Source: Haloferax litoreum (GTDB lineage: Archaea > Halobacteriota > Halobacteria > Halobacteriales > Haloferacaceae). From it: a stretch of 64,000 bases of DNA. Shown here one piece after another: positions 43,903 through 52,330 of this stretch (positions within the stretch are counted from its first letter, which is position 1; every line of letters starts with the position of its first letter). Where the stretch lies: contig NZ_WKJO01000001.1 of NCBI RefSeq assembly GCF_009674605.1, positions 2,666,001-2,730,000 of the forward strand, in the 5' to 3' direction. The notes under the pieces are model-generated. The model was not told where the DNA came from and searched no databases. It was given only the letters and a program-made list of their open reading frames with translations. Both the position numbers and the translations under genes were made by a program.

Positions 43903-43986
43903 CACGACTCGTAAGTCTCCGCCCCAGACCCGGCCGGTTCGTCCCAGAACCAAAGAACGATATGCGCGAACCTCTACCGTTCTACC

Positions 43987-44772
43987 GTGACGAATACGCA
44001 GCTGACACTCGTCCAGATCGACAACTACGGGCCGTGGACGGTCACGCCTGACCCGCGACGGGAGATGGACCTCCAGACGCTCCAATCGCGGCTCTTCGCC
44101 GACTTGGCCCAGTTCGTCGGCTCTCGTGACGGGTATGTCTTCTTCACCCGCTTCGACAACATGGTCGCCGTCACGAACGGTCTCGACCGTGAAGACCACC
44201 AACTTCTGCAGGAATCCATCGCCAACCGATACCCCGTGACGCTCAGTCTCGGTATCGGCACCGACCGGAACCCTGCTGTCGCACTCGAACGCGCCACCGA
44301 CCACGTCCAGCGCGCCGGAAGCGCACAGGACGGTGACCGCCGCGAAGTCCTCTCTGGCGACACACTCGCCGAGGCTGACCGGTCGTCCTCCGACGTGCAG
44401 ATTGCGCACTTCGACGTGAACGACGCGACGGGGAAGTACACCGACCGACTCAACGAGTTCGACACGTTCATCCACATCGAGCAGGGCTACGCCTCGCTCA
44501 TGCGCTACCTCCGAGAAGAACACGGTGCGCTGTCGTTCTTCGTCGGCGGCGACAACATCATCGCGGTCACGCCCGACCTGACCACCGACCAGTACCGGGC
44601 GGCCATCGACCACGTCGAAGCGGAAGCAGACGTGGAACTCAAAGTCGGCGTCGGAACCGCGAGCAACGCCCACGAGGCAGGATTCGCCGCGAAACACGCC
44701 CTCGAAGATTGCCGGCACCTCGGGACGACCGTCGAGTTCGCAGACGCCTCAGTCGAACCTGCAACCGACTGA
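43987..44772 (+). CDS. arfA: GTP cyclohydrolase III
   Basis: 261 residues from GTG at 43987. The sequence is two related halves, each with a polymerase-like palm fold: FFTRFDNMVAVTNGL in the first and FFVGGDNIIAVTPDL in the second carry the acidic metal residues. The enzyme turns GTP into the formylated pyrimidine used for F420 and riboflavin in archaea. First gene of a four-gene cluster; the MDR gene follows after 3 nt. Confidence 0.93.
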   Translation: MTNTQLTLVQIDNYGPWTVTPDPRREMDLQTLQSRLFADLAQFVGSRDGYVFFTRFDNMVAVTNGLDREDHQLLQESIANRYPVTLSLGIGTDRNPAVALERATDHVQRAGSAQDGDRREVLSGDTLAEADRSSSDVQIAHFDVNDATGKYTDRLNEFDTFIHIEQGYASLMRYLREEHGALSFFVGGDNIIAVTPDLTTDQYRAAIDHVEAEADVELKVGVGTASNAHEAGFAAKHALEDCRHLGTTVEFADASVEPATD

Positions 44773-44775
44773 CCG

Positions 44776-45774
44776 ATGATGGGGCGCGCGGTCTACTTCG
44801 TCGGTCCCGAACGCGTCGAAGTCCGTGACCGCGCTGTTCCCGAACCCGGCCCCGGCGAAGTTCGCGTCCAGACACTGACCTCGGCCGTGAGTTCTGGAAC
44901 CGAACGACTCGTCTATCGCGGTGAAGCCCCGACAGACGTGCCGGCCGACGAGTCCATCGCCGCCCTCGACGGCGACCTTTCGTTCCCACTCAGATATGGC
45001 TACGCGGCCGTGGGTGAAGTCGAAGCGGTCGGTGACGACGTTGGCTCCGAATGGCTCGGTCGTCGCGTCTTCGCGTTCAACCCCCACGAGACACGATTCC
45101 TCGCGACCCCCGGTGAACTGTATCTCGTCCCAGACGACGTGAGCGACACGCAAGCCGCGATGTTGCCGACGATGGAGACGGCGCTCAACTTCGTGATGGA
45201 TGGGAACCCACTCATCGGTGAGCACGTCGTCGTCTTCGGACAGGGTGTCGTCGGCCTCGTGACGACTGCGCTCCTCAGCCAGTTCCCACTCGCGAGTCTC
45301 ACCGTCGCCGACTGTGTCCCGGAACGGCGTGCTCTAGCACTCGACCTCGGAGCGACGGCGGCAGTTCACCCCGAATCACTCGACCCACCAGCGGACGGTG
45401 CAGACCTTACGTTCGAACTCTCCGGAAACCCGGACGCGCTCGACGACGCCCTCGCAGTGACGCGATACGCCGGGCGGGTGCTGGTCGGGTCGTGGTACGG
45501 GACGAAACCGGTGACACTCGACCTTGGCGGGCGCTTCCATCGCTCTCGAATCAGCGTCGAGAGTAGTCAGGTGAGTACGATAGCCCCCGAACTCAGAGGC
45601 CGATGGGACGCCGACCGACGGTTCTCACTCGCGTGGGAACACCTGAGTGACCTCCCACTCGACTCGCTCGTGACCCATCACGTGGCCATCGAGAACGCGC
45701 CCCGCGCCTACCGTCTTCTCGAAGACGACCCGGACGAAGCCGTCCAAATCCTCTTTACCTACACGGACGATTGA
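44776..45774 (+). CDS. MDR zinc-type alcohol dehydrogenase-like protein
   Basis: 332 residues. N-terminal GroES-like fold (SAVSSGTERLVYRGEAP), then a Rossmann domain with VVVFGQGVVGLVTTALL. The usual catalytic zinc Cys/His and structural-zinc cysteine set are not evident, so it may be an atypical or non-zinc MDR enzyme, similar to those found in pterin and bacteriochlorophyll clusters. Six nt separate it from the PTPS gene. Substrate unknown. Confidence 0.85.
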   Translation: MMGRAVYFVGPERVEVRDRAVPEPGPGEVRVQTLTSAVSSGTERLVYRGEAPTDVPADESIAALDGDLSFPLRYGYAAVGEVEAVGDDVGSEWLGRRVFAFNPHETRFLATPGELYLVPDDVSDTQAAMLPTMETALNFVMDGNPLIGEHVVVFGQGVVGLVTTALLSQFPLASLTVADCVPERRALALDLGATAAVHPESLDPPADGADLTFELSGNPDALDDALAVTRYAGRVLVGSWYGTKPVTLDLGGRFHRSRISVESSQVSTIAPELRGRWDADRRFSLAWEHLSDLPLDSLVTHHVAIENAPRAYRLLEDDPDEAVQILFTYTDD

Positions 45775-45780
45775 CAGGTC

Positions 45781-46158
45781 ATGTACCGTGTCTCGGTCCG
45801 TCGGGACGTAATCGCCCAGCACTACCTGACGGTCCCCAACCCCGGACCCGAAGGAGAACTGCACTCCCACGCGTTCACCGTCGAAGTCGAACTCTCCGGC
45901 CCGGAGTTGAACCAGTACGGGTACCTCGTCGACATCGACGACGTGAAAGCCGCGCTCGACGCGACGCTCTCGCGATACCGCGACGTGACGATGAACGAAC
46001 TCGTGGAGTTCGCCGGACAGAACCCGAGTGTCGAGCGGTTCGCCCACCAGGTGTGCGAGCAGTTCGTCGAGGCCGCCACCCTCGAAACCCCATCGCACAT
46101 CTCGGTTCGTATCTGGGAGGACGACGTCGCGAGTGCAACGTACGAGACGCCACTCTGA
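45781..46158 (+). CDS. 6-pyruvoyltetrahydropterin synthase/QueD-family protein
   Basis: 125 residues. Zinc-binding His residues are H14 and, in the LHSHAF motif, H28 and H30; the late Glu is in RIWEDDVASATYE. The usual catalytic Cys in the first loop is absent: the segment after H14 reads YLTVPNPGPEGEL. The reaction therefore need not be canonical PTPS or carboxytetrahydropterin synthesis. Packed between the MDR and glycosyltransferase genes. Confidence 0.87.
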   Translation: MYRVSVRRDVIAQHYLTVPNPGPEGELHSHAFTVEVELSGPELNQYGYLVDIDDVKAALDATLSRYRDVTMNELVEFAGQNPSVERFAHQVCEQFVEAATLETPSHISVRIWEDDVASATYETPL

Positions 46159-46159
46159 C

Positions 46160-47230
46160 GTGGACGTTGGACTCGTCGTCTACGGTCCACTCGACGACCG
46201 CTCCGGAGGGTACCGCTACGACCTCGAACTCGTTCGTGGCCTCCGCGCCGCGGGCGACGAGGTGACGGTCGTCTCGCTCCCCGAACGGTCGTACCGTCAG
46301 CGCCTTCGAGACAACGTCTCGGCGCTCAGGCGACTTCGCGACATCGACGTAGACGTCCTCCTTCAGGACGAACTGTGCCACCCCTCGCTCGCCGCGGTGA
46401 ATTCCCACCTCGACGACACGCCCGTCGTCTCCATCGTCCACCATCTCAACTCACGAGAGGCACACCCACCGTGGCGACAGCACCTTCAGCAGGCCATCGA
46501 GTCGCGTTATCTCCGGTCTGTCGATGCGTTCGTCTTCAACAGCGAGACGACGCGGGAGACTGTCGCTGCCGTGACCGACCCGGACCCGAACGTCGTCGCG
46601 TACCCCGCAGGCGACCGATTCGCTTCCGACGGTGTTCCGCTGGACGACGACGAGATTCGTGCGCGCGCTACCGACGGACCACTCCAAATCGTCACTGTCG
46701 GGAACCTCGAACCACGGAAGAACGTCGATGGGTTGCTCCGCGCACTCGCTCGAACCAACGGCCAGTGGCGGTTGACCGTCGTGGGTGCGGCAGTCGACGA
46801 TAGGTACGAGCACTCGCTTCACGCCCTCGCCGACGAACTGGGAATCACCGACTGGGTGACGTTCACAGGCCGACTCTCGGACGCAGACCTCGCCGCGACA
46901 CTTCGGCAGTCACACCTCTTTGCGCTCCCCTCGCACTACGAAGGGTTCGGCATCGCCGCCCTCGAAGCGATGGGGTTCGGACTGCCGGCACTCGTCTCTG
47001 CTGCTGGCGGCGGGAGTGAACTCGTCACCCATCGCGAAGATGGGTTCGTCGTCGACCCGACAGACACCTCGCAGATTACCGACGCGGTTGCTCCGTTGGT
47101 CCGGAACCGCTCTCGACTCGTCTCACACTCGCTCGCCGCCCGTGACCGGTTCGTCGAACACGAAACGTGGGACGAGACGGCGCAGACCGTCCGGTCGTTT
47201 CTGACAGACCTCGTCGCAAACGTCGAGTGA
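46160..47230 (+). CDS. GT4-family glycosyltransferase
   Basis: 356 residues from GTG at 46160, one base after the PTPS stop codon. GT-B fold: N-terminal GYRYDLELVRGLRAAGDEV, and C-terminal GNLEPRKNVDGLLRAL plus the donor-binding LPSHYEGFGIAALEAMGFGLP with the E-x7-E motif. It moves a sugar from a nucleotide donor. Because it sits at the end of a pterin operon, a glycosylated pterin is one possible product; cell-surface glycosylation is the alternative. Confidence 0.88.
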   Translation: MDVGLVVYGPLDDRSGGYRYDLELVRGLRAAGDEVTVVSLPERSYRQRLRDNVSALRRLRDIDVDVLLQDELCHPSLAAVNSHLDDTPVVSIVHHLNSREAHPPWRQHLQQAIESRYLRSVDAFVFNSETTRETVAAVTDPDPNVVAYPAGDRFASDGVPLDDDEIRARATDGPLQIVTVGNLEPRKNVDGLLRALARTNGQWRLTVVGAAVDDRYEHSLHALADELGITDWVTFTGRLSDADLAATLRQSHLFALPSHYEGFGIAALEAMGFGLPALVSAAGGGSELVTHREDGFVVDPTDTSQITDAVAPLVRNRSRLVSHSLAARDRFVEHETWDETAQTVRSFLTDLVANVE

Positions 47231-47243
47231 CGCGTCAGTACAC

Positions 47244-47729
47244 TCAGTCGGTGGTCGCTCTGACCCACTCTTGAAGCGTGAAACGGTCGTAGGGGGTCTC
47301 CGATTCGAGTCGCCACTCGTCGTCGTCCCACTCGGGATAGAACGTGTCTCCCTCGTACTCGCCCGGGACTCTGCTCAACACCATCCGGTCGAGGGACGGT
47401 TGAAAGAGGGTGTAGATTCCTTCGCCGCCGATGACGTAGGCCGTCTCGGCGTCGAGCGACTCGGCTATCTCGATTGCGTCGTCGACGGACCGAGCGTGGT
47501 GGGCCGTCTCCACGTCGAACTCCCGCGTACTCCTGCTGAGGACGATTTGGGCGCGTCCCGGCAAGTCGTCCAGCATCGATTCGAACGTCTTTCGGCCGAG
47601 AATCACCGGGTCGTCGGCGATTCGACTCCGGTACTGTCTCTTGTCTTCGGGGATGCTGGGCCACGGGAGTTCACCGTCTCGACCGATGACGTTGTTCTCG
47701 GCGAGGGCAGCGACGGAGACGAGTTCCAT
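47244..47729 (-). CDS. folA: dihydrofolate reductase
   Basis: 161 residues. [21 protein letters not shown] carries the substrate/NADPH loop, [11 protein letters not shown] the cofactor site, and [12 protein letters not shown] the C-terminal nucleotide-binding strand. Reduces dihydrofolate with NADPH. Converges on the pterin-cluster glycosyltransferase with 13 nt between stops; the neighbours suggest linked pterin/folate metabolism. Confidence 0.95.
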   Translation of the reverse strand: MELVSVAALAENNVIGRDGELPWPSIPEDKRQYRSRIADDPVILGRKTFESMLDDLPGRAQIVLSRSTREFDVETAHHARSVDDAIEIAESLDAETAYVIGGEGIYTLFQPSLDRMVLSRVPGEYEGDTFYPEWDDDEWRLESETPYDRFTLQEWVRATTD

Positions 47730-47834
47730 TACCGACCCGACGAGTCGTTCGACAATGATGCTTCCGCCACTGGTCGTTTCGTCCGACCCGGTCGTGTGGG
47801 CCGACGACTGGAGGGCGAGCGACGGTGTCTCTGT

Positions 47835-48092
47835 TCAATTCACGTCTAGCGTCCCGTCAGACCCGACGACGATATCGTACCCGGCGTATTCGAACACGAC
47901 TGTCACGGACGACCGAGTGTCGGTCGAAGTCGAAGAGAGGAGGGTTTCGAGTGCGTCCGGGTCGATTGCGTCGTAGAGTTGTGGGTTCAAGTCGGTAGGG
48001 TCGACGCCTTCCCGGTCGGCAACTGCTCGGACGACTGCTGCGGAGACGCCGTGTCGCGGGGGGACCTTGTGTTGCGACGTTGATTCTGACAT
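47835..48092 (-). CDS. HalOD1 output-domain protein
   Basis: 85 residues. GVSAAVVRAVADREGVDPTDLNPQLYDAIDPDAL through VVFEYAGYDIVVGSDGTLDV is the whole HalOD1 domain, a haloarchaeal module thought to act downstream of signalling proteins. It is free-standing. Its N-terminus is a short Ser/Thr-rich lead. No kinase is adjacent; a HTH-10 regulator lies upstream. Confidence 0.88.
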   Translation of the reverse strand: MSESTSQHKVPPRHGVSAAVVRAVADREGVDPTDLNPQLYDAIDPDALETLLSSTSTDTRSSVTVVFEYAGYDIVVGSDGTLDVN

Positions 48093-48207
48093 CGTCGGCT
48101 AGTTCAGTATCTGACCGGGTTAGCGTTGCTCTTACCTATGTAAGAGGATTTTTCAGGGGGAGCAGTGGTCTGTGTAACCGTCGAAACGTCGAGGGAACAG
48201 CGAGTGG

Positions 48208-48858
48208 TCACTCAACGTAGTCGTCGACGATATCTTCGGTGAGTGTCGCGAACGCTCGTCGGAGTCGTCCACTGAACGCCTGCCGGGAGACGCCTACCTC
48301 GTCGGCCAGCGTGTCGAGACTACTGCCTCGTGGGTCGTCGAAGTAGCCTCGTTCGTACGCGAGTTGTACTGCTTCGTACTGTGGGCCAGTGAGTCGGTTC
48401 TCGCGGTCATCTCGCTTCGGCCTGTCCTCTGCGAGTCTAACCACCCGAATCGGGATGCCGTCCTCTCTGAGTTCTGTGATGAACGCAGAGAGCGGTGCTT
48501 TGCTCCCGCCTCGGAACTCGAAATGCCACTGCTCTGCCGTTCCGCTCCCAGATAATAACGCGAGTTCCGAGTCGCTTATCGAGACCATCGTGTCGTTGAA
48601 CGTGCGGTTCCACACGACGCGATAGAGCGTTCGCTCGTCGTGTGTACTGAGTACCGAAATCTCTTGGACAGCACCCTGTTCACGAGTCGCGCGAACGACG
48701 TCCGCCGGAGGTGCGCCCCGAACCCAGATGAACGGAACCACGGCATCCATCGTCGGAACGACCCGGTCCAGTTCGACCCGAACGTCGGGGAGCGTACTGA
48801 ACGCCTTCCCGATTCGAAACCCGTCGGCAGGAATCGTGAGTTCGGCGTAGACTACCAT
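48208..48858 (-). CDS. bacterio-opsin activator-type HTH-10 regulator
   Basis: 216 residues. The N-terminal half is a sensor-like alpha/beta domain (AELTIPADGFRIGKAFSTLPDV), the C-terminal part the HTH-10 domain (LTGPQYEAVQLAYERGYFDDPRGSSLDTLADEVGVSRQAFSGRLRRAF). These proteins activate bop and other haloarchaeal genes. Target not evident; the HalOD1 gene downstream (115 nt) may be related. Confidence 0.9.
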   Translation of the reverse strand: MVVYAELTIPADGFRIGKAFSTLPDVRVELDRVVPTMDAVVPFIWVRGAPPADVVRATREQGAVQEISVLSTHDERTLYRVVWNRTFNDTMVSISDSELALLSGSGTAEQWHFEFRGGSKAPLSAFITELREDGIPIRVVRLAEDRPKRDDRENRLTGPQYEAVQLAYERGYFDDPRGSSLDTLADEVGVSRQAFSGRLRRAFATLTEDIVDDYVE

Positions 48859-49114
48859 ACCTCGCGTTTCGACGCGAGAGTGCTTGTATCCGTGCCAACG
48901 AGTCGCATTCTGCCAGTGTCACGGTATCGAACGACAACGGGAGTCTCAGGTGAGAAGCGTCGGAGAGGACGAGGTGGGACGAGACTCCCCACCGAATGGT
49001 GTGCCTCTGACAGCAGCAATCGTAAATTCGTCACAGAAGAACTTATGTATTCTCTGAGTCACTATAGCACGCCACCACATCGTCTCGATACTCGCCGACT
49101 CCTGTGACCCATCG

Positions 49115-49123
49115 TAATATATA
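49115..49123 (+). promoter_or_regulatory. TATA-like box for the gene at 49146
   Basis: TAATATATA is centred 27 nt before the ATG at 49146, predicting leaderless transcription. Confidence 0.55.
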
Positions 49124-49145
49124 CCCTCCCACCGAGATACTGTGC

Positions 49146-49961
49146 ATGACCGAGCGTCGGGACCGATTTACCGGTGATGCAAGTATCCTGTATCACACTG
49201 CGGTCCGAACGCCACTCTCGACGAAGCAGGCCGAGCGGATGTTCTACGAGAACATGACGAACATCGCCGAGGCACGAGAGCAACGGGCGGAGATGCTCGC
49301 AGACCCCGACGTCCCACTTCTGGCCGCCTACGAGGCGGAACTCGACCGTGTCGCGGCGAGTTTCAAACGCCGACTCCGCCGTATCGCCGGCGAGGAGTAC
49401 GCAGAGGTTGCGATGGCCTACCACCGGGGCGAACGAGACGATAGAATCGGGAGACTCACCGCGTACTACATGGAGGGCCTCTGGCGGATTCAAGAGCGCA
49501 CGACCATCACCGATATGCTGTTCTTCCCGCTCATCCTCCGGTACCCCGATAGCTTCACCGTGAACGTCCGGTTCGCCAGCGGATACAAGACCACCGAGTC
49601 GGTCATCTACGAATCTCCCGAACACTCCTCGGAAGAACTGGACGACGAGCACGCCGAGACGTACTACAACGAGAGTCAGTATTCGCAACGAGAGGCCGCA
49701 GCGTACGTCCGCGAGACTGCACAACTCATCCGCGAGGAGTTTCCCGACCCCGACGAGACTCCGTTCGAGGACCGAAAGTACGGTGGCATCGTCTCCGCGG
49801 GTGGCCGGCGAGAGTCGGCTTTCTCCTCGATGCTCACGTCTGTCGAACCGGACCCGGAACGGTTCGACGAACCAGTTTCGGAGCCAGTGTTGGTCGACGC
49901 GGGGCGCGAAGCAGAGCGGACGGAGCAAACGTTGTTGCCAGAGTGCGAGATTATTTTGTGA
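49146..49961 (+). CDS. haloarchaeal protein of unknown function, 271 residues
   Basis: Soluble, largely helical and highly charged. Helical first half (KQAERMFYENMTNIAEAREQRAEML), then a possible beta section around DMLFFPLILRYPDSFTVNVRFASGYKTTESVIYES, then an acidic helical tail. No recognised catalytic motif. Strong TATA box gives the start. A 100-residue gene follows 19 nt downstream, so the two may be co-expressed. Confidence 0.7.
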   Translation: MTERRDRFTGDASILYHTAVRTPLSTKQAERMFYENMTNIAEAREQRAEMLADPDVPLLAAYEAELDRVAASFKRRLRRIAGEEYAEVAMAYHRGERDDRIGRLTAYYMEGLWRIQERTTITDMLFFPLILRYPDSFTVNVRFASGYKTTESVIYESPEHSSEELDDEHAETYYNESQYSQREAAAYVRETAQLIREEFPDPDETPFEDRKYGGIVSAGGRRESAFSSMLTSVEPDPERFDEPVSEPVLVDAGREAERTEQTLLPECEIIL

Positions 49962-49980
49962 GTAGGACCACGTCGACACT

Positions 49981-50283
49981 ATGACCGAAACGATTCAGGG
50001 CACAGTCTTGCACGTCGTCCCGCCGGACGAACTGGACGACCAAGACCTGGCGCCCGGTCTCCACGAGTTAGCCGAGTCGCGATACGTGGTCGTACTCCGA
50101 CGCGGAGGACACCCCTCGTTACTCGACCTCATCTGGGCGTTCATCCGTCGCGACCCAATCGAGGCGGTGACCGTCGTGACAGACCAGCGTGTCCACGAGG
50201 ACGACGAACTGACACTCACTGTCGAGGAGACGGATATGGCCGGCGTCTACGTCACAGCGTCCGTTGGACGGGATGTGGACTAG
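49981..50283 (+). CDS. DUF7526-like haloarchaeal protein
   Basis: 100 residues. IQGTVLHVVPPDELDDQDLAPGLHELAESRYVVVLRRG and PIEAVTVVTDQRVHEDDELTLTVEETDMAGVYV read like a small beta-rich family I recall as DUF7526. No signal peptide, no catalytic motif. Downstream of the 271-residue gene by 19 nt. Function unknown. Confidence 0.7.
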   Translation: MTETIQGTVLHVVPPDELDDQDLAPGLHELAESRYVVVLRRGGHPSLLDLIWAFIRRDPIEAVTVVTDQRVHEDDELTLTVEETDMAGVYVTASVGRDVD

Positions 50284-50844
50284 TCTCGTTGATTGGGCGG
50301 CATCCTGCCGTCTCGTTGGTGGTTAGTTCGCAGGACGGTGTGTGAGCACCCACCACCCTACCCCGTGCAGGGAGTGGATGGGTGGCAAAATCGGTGATTT
50401 TGCTGGCGTTGTGGTTTCTCCGGTACGCTCAGTGCTCAGGATACCATTTCTTATCAGCACCACCGACAGCACAGACGTTTTGTGAGAGACCGATGGCGAA
50501 TACCTCAGAATGTGGCACGAACCGCGCGACACAGACAGAGGGTGTATGCAGCAGTTGGGGGGAGACAATTCTGGCCAACCATCACGACATACCCGTGAAA
50601 CTCGAAGGTCAGCGTTCCGATAGTGTTTCGAAACAGTGTGTTGAGGGCGTCTGGGGGACCGCCTGGAAAAGCGAATACTGGAGGTCCTCGCTACTCTCGC
50701 CTTCACGGGCCGCGACGGCCTCGACGACCGCATACTCACCGACCCGCTCGTCTCCATGACTCTCACCAGCGGTTCACAGTTCTTCAAACTCTCACTCCAC
50801 GCAACCCCCGAATCCATCGAGTGCATTGCCGGCCACCTCGGACG
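50284..50844. other. 561-nt gene-poor region with a probable gene remnant
   Basis: No intact gene found. A perfect 8-bp hairpin GCAAAATC/GATTTTGC with a GGT loop is at 50385-50403. From about 50650 a plus-strand frame reads RLEKRILEVLATLAFTGRDG and continues with coding-like text to about 50860, but has no start codon and a TGA just upstream, so it looks like the decayed 3' part of a gene. Confidence 0.5.
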
Positions 50845-50865
50845 TCAGGGCCAGGTGCCGGGGAG
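50649..50865 (+). pseudogene. possible remnant of an unknown gene
   Basis: The frame ctg-ggg-gac-cgc from about 50653 encodes LGDRLEKRILEVLATLAF, TGRDGLDDRILTDPLVSMTL and FFKLSLHATPESIECIAGHL, which look protein-like. There is no usable start, an in-frame TGA precedes it, and its end runs into the opposite-strand DUF7344-like gene. A +1 frameshift would join upstream codons. It could also be chance. Confidence 0.3.
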
Positions 50866-51210
50866 CGCATCCGGGTGCGCTGTGAGGAGCTCGAGGGCCG
50901 GTTCGATGGCTTCGAAGTCCTGCCCCCGACGAATCGTATCGGTGGTTTGGTCCCACTCGAGATATCCTTCGGCCTCGAGCTTGGGCAGATGGACGTGATG
51001 GAGTCCGATGCGGATTCGTTCTTCTTCCCTTCCACCCTCCCGTGACCCGAGACAGACCTGCGTGACTGCATCGACGGTTCGTGGATTCGAGGCGGCGAGC
51101 AGAACCAAGATTTGCCGGCGATAGTGGTGACTGAGAAGAGCGAACAGTTGGTCGAGTGACTCACGGTCCGAACGTGCGGTATGAGGTTCCCCAGACATGT
51201 TTGAGGTCAT
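50845..51210 (-). CDS. DUF7344-like winged-helix regulator
   Basis: 121 residues. DQLFALLSHHYRRQILVLLAASNPRTVDAVTQVCL is an ArsR-like helix-turn-helix start, and HHVHLPKLEAEGYLEWDQTTDTIRRG the recognition helix and wing, as in the many haloarchaeal DUF7344 regulators. No sensor domain. Its promoter lies in a markedly AT-rich stretch (51240-51400). Possibly autoregulated. Confidence 0.8.
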   Translation of the reverse strand: MTSNMSGEPHTARSDRESLDQLFALLSHHYRRQILVLLAASNPRTVDAVTQVCLGSREGGREEERIRIGLHHVHLPKLEAEGYLEWDQTTDTIRRGQDFEAIEPALELLTAHPDALPGTWP

Positions 51211-51344
51211 GGTCAGATTCCAGAACGGGTGTGGTACCCCCCTGATTCACTCGTGGCAAGAGAAGAAAGGAATAACAATGATATAATCGTTGCCCCAATT
51301 GCAGATTTCAACAATTCTATCCAGCAAATTCGCACATTTGAATG

Positions 51345-51376
51345 ACAACAATGCGAATTCCACAATTGTATAATTG
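51345..51376. promoter_or_regulatory. AT-rich inverted repeat upstream of the DUF7344-like gene
   Basis: Within a stretch far richer in A/T than its surroundings, ACAATT and AATTGT arms flank GTAT. Such a site could bind a winged-helix or Lrp dimer. It is about 150 nt before the DUF7344-like start and next to the 3' end of an Lrp gene. Confidence 0.3.
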
Positions 51377-51387
51377 TAATGTTACGT

Positions 51388-51873
51388 TTAATCGGAAATA
51401 AAATCGGGCGTCTGGAATTCGAATTCTGCCCAGGGCCGGACGTGGTGACTCGTGATAATCTCCGAGGAGAGCACCTCGAGTTCCATCGATGCGAGCTTGT
51501 TTGTGATGGTCGTAAGGTTACGGGTGTCAGTCGCGACGGTCTCGATGTAAAGATTGCGCGTGCTGGTGAGCATCTCTCGGACGTCGATGACCCCCTGTAC
51601 CTCGATAGCGGCGGCGGCCAGCTTTTCGCGTTCCATCGGGTTGGCGTTGCAGACGAACAGTACGTGGAGCGGGAAGTTCGCGAGTTCGTAGTCGATTTTG
51701 GGGTAGTAGCCCTCTATAATTCCGACCTGTTCGAGTTTCTCGATTCGATTGCGGACGGTGCTGGCGGAAACCTCTACCTCCTCGGCTATCTCTGCGGTGG
51801 TGGTATTTCGGGCGTCGCGCTGCAGCGCGTAGAGGATGCCGTGGTCGATGTTGTCGAGTGAGAAATTGCTCAC
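51388..51873 (-). CDS. Lrp/AsnC-family transcriptional regulator
   Basis: 161 residues. Winged HTH at the N-terminus (NIDHGILYALQRDARNTTTAEIAEEVEVSASTVRNRIEKLEQVGIIEGY) and a RAM-like C-terminal part (PLHVLFVCNANPMEREKLAAAAIEVQGV). The C-terminal extension (SHHVRPWAEFEFQTPDFISD) goes beyond the usual RAM domain. Upstream of the DUF7344-like gene on the same strand, across the AT-rich stretch. Confidence 0.88.
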   Translation of the reverse strand: MSNFSLDNIDHGILYALQRDARNTTTAEIAEEVEVSASTVRNRIEKLEQVGIIEGYYPKIDYELANFPLHVLFVCNANPMEREKLAAAAIEVQGVIDVREMLTSTRNLYIETVATDTRNLTTITNKLASMELEVLSSEIITSHHVRPWAEFEFQTPDFISD

Positions 51874-52022
51874 ACCCCCACGAGGGGCTCAATAACTATA
51901 ATCCTCAGCCGGGGTAGTAAGCTGAGCACGGAACGATTCGAAGGTGCTCAGTACGTGCGCTGAGTTCAGCACGACTTCAATATAATGTCACAAATTGGGG
52001 AGTTCTACACAGCTGCTTCAGA

Positions 52023-52166
52023 CTATTCCGCAGGATGTCGCATACAGCGTCTGTCTCGGTCGTAGTAGTCCTCAACGCGCAACACGTGCTCCGCACTCTT
52101 CGGGTCGTCTACACCGTCGTTGACGAAGTGGCGAGCCACCGCCGCCGTTCGGGGCGTGCTCTTCAC
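52023..52166 (-). pseudogene. possible gene remnant of 47 codons
   Basis: From GTG at 52166 the frame reads MKSTPRTAAVARHFVNDGVD and later HVLRVEDYYDRDRRCMRHPA before TAG at 52023. Composition is coding-like, but the frame has no clear beginning and no recognised family. It may be the C-terminal end of a deleted gene or a small protein. Confidence 0.3.
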
Positions 52167-52206
52167 CGTCGCGGTCGATGATGGTTCTCGTAGAAACGGA
52201 CTGAAG

Positions 52207-52254
52207 GGATTTGAACCTCAGTCGCTCACTGCGTTCGCTCCTTGGTTCAAATCC
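52207..52254. repeat. inverted pair of tRNA T-arm-like segments
   Basis: GGATTTGAACC (52207-52217) and GGTTCAAATCC (52244-52254) are perfect 11-bp inverted copies of the T-loop sequence found in the nearby tRNA-Trp. No full tRNA can be folded from either copy. Confidence 0.5.
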
Positions 52255-52330
52255 TCCTCTGTTCATATTACACTCGCTCACGAGTGGCGAGCACACGAGG
52301 TGCTCGCCGTGTGGTTCGCGGTAGAAAGTA

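Larger units (their letters stand above)
51874..52330. other. 457-nt region with repeats and possible gene scrap next to tRNA-Trp
   Basis: No intact gene of family-like quality. A minus-strand ORF at 52023-52166 has coding-like text. 52207-52254 is an inverted repeat made of tRNA T-arm-like sequence, and two hairpins follow (CACTCG/CGAGTG at 52271-52286, GGCGAGCAC/GTGCTCGCC at 52286-52308). This mixture resembles the scar of an element once inserted beside the tRNA gene. Confidence 0.5.

Noticed and set aside
48640-49107. A plus-strand 155-codon frame antisense to the HTH-10 regulator.
   Set aside because: Runs of Arg, Ser and Asn and no domain; it spans the regulator start and the promoter region of the next gene.
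50385-50403. Perfect hairpin GCAAAATC/GATTTTGC considered as a terminator.
   Set aside because: It lies about 100 nt after the nearest stop codon and has no T tract, so a terminator call could not be supported; it is only noted in the region entry.
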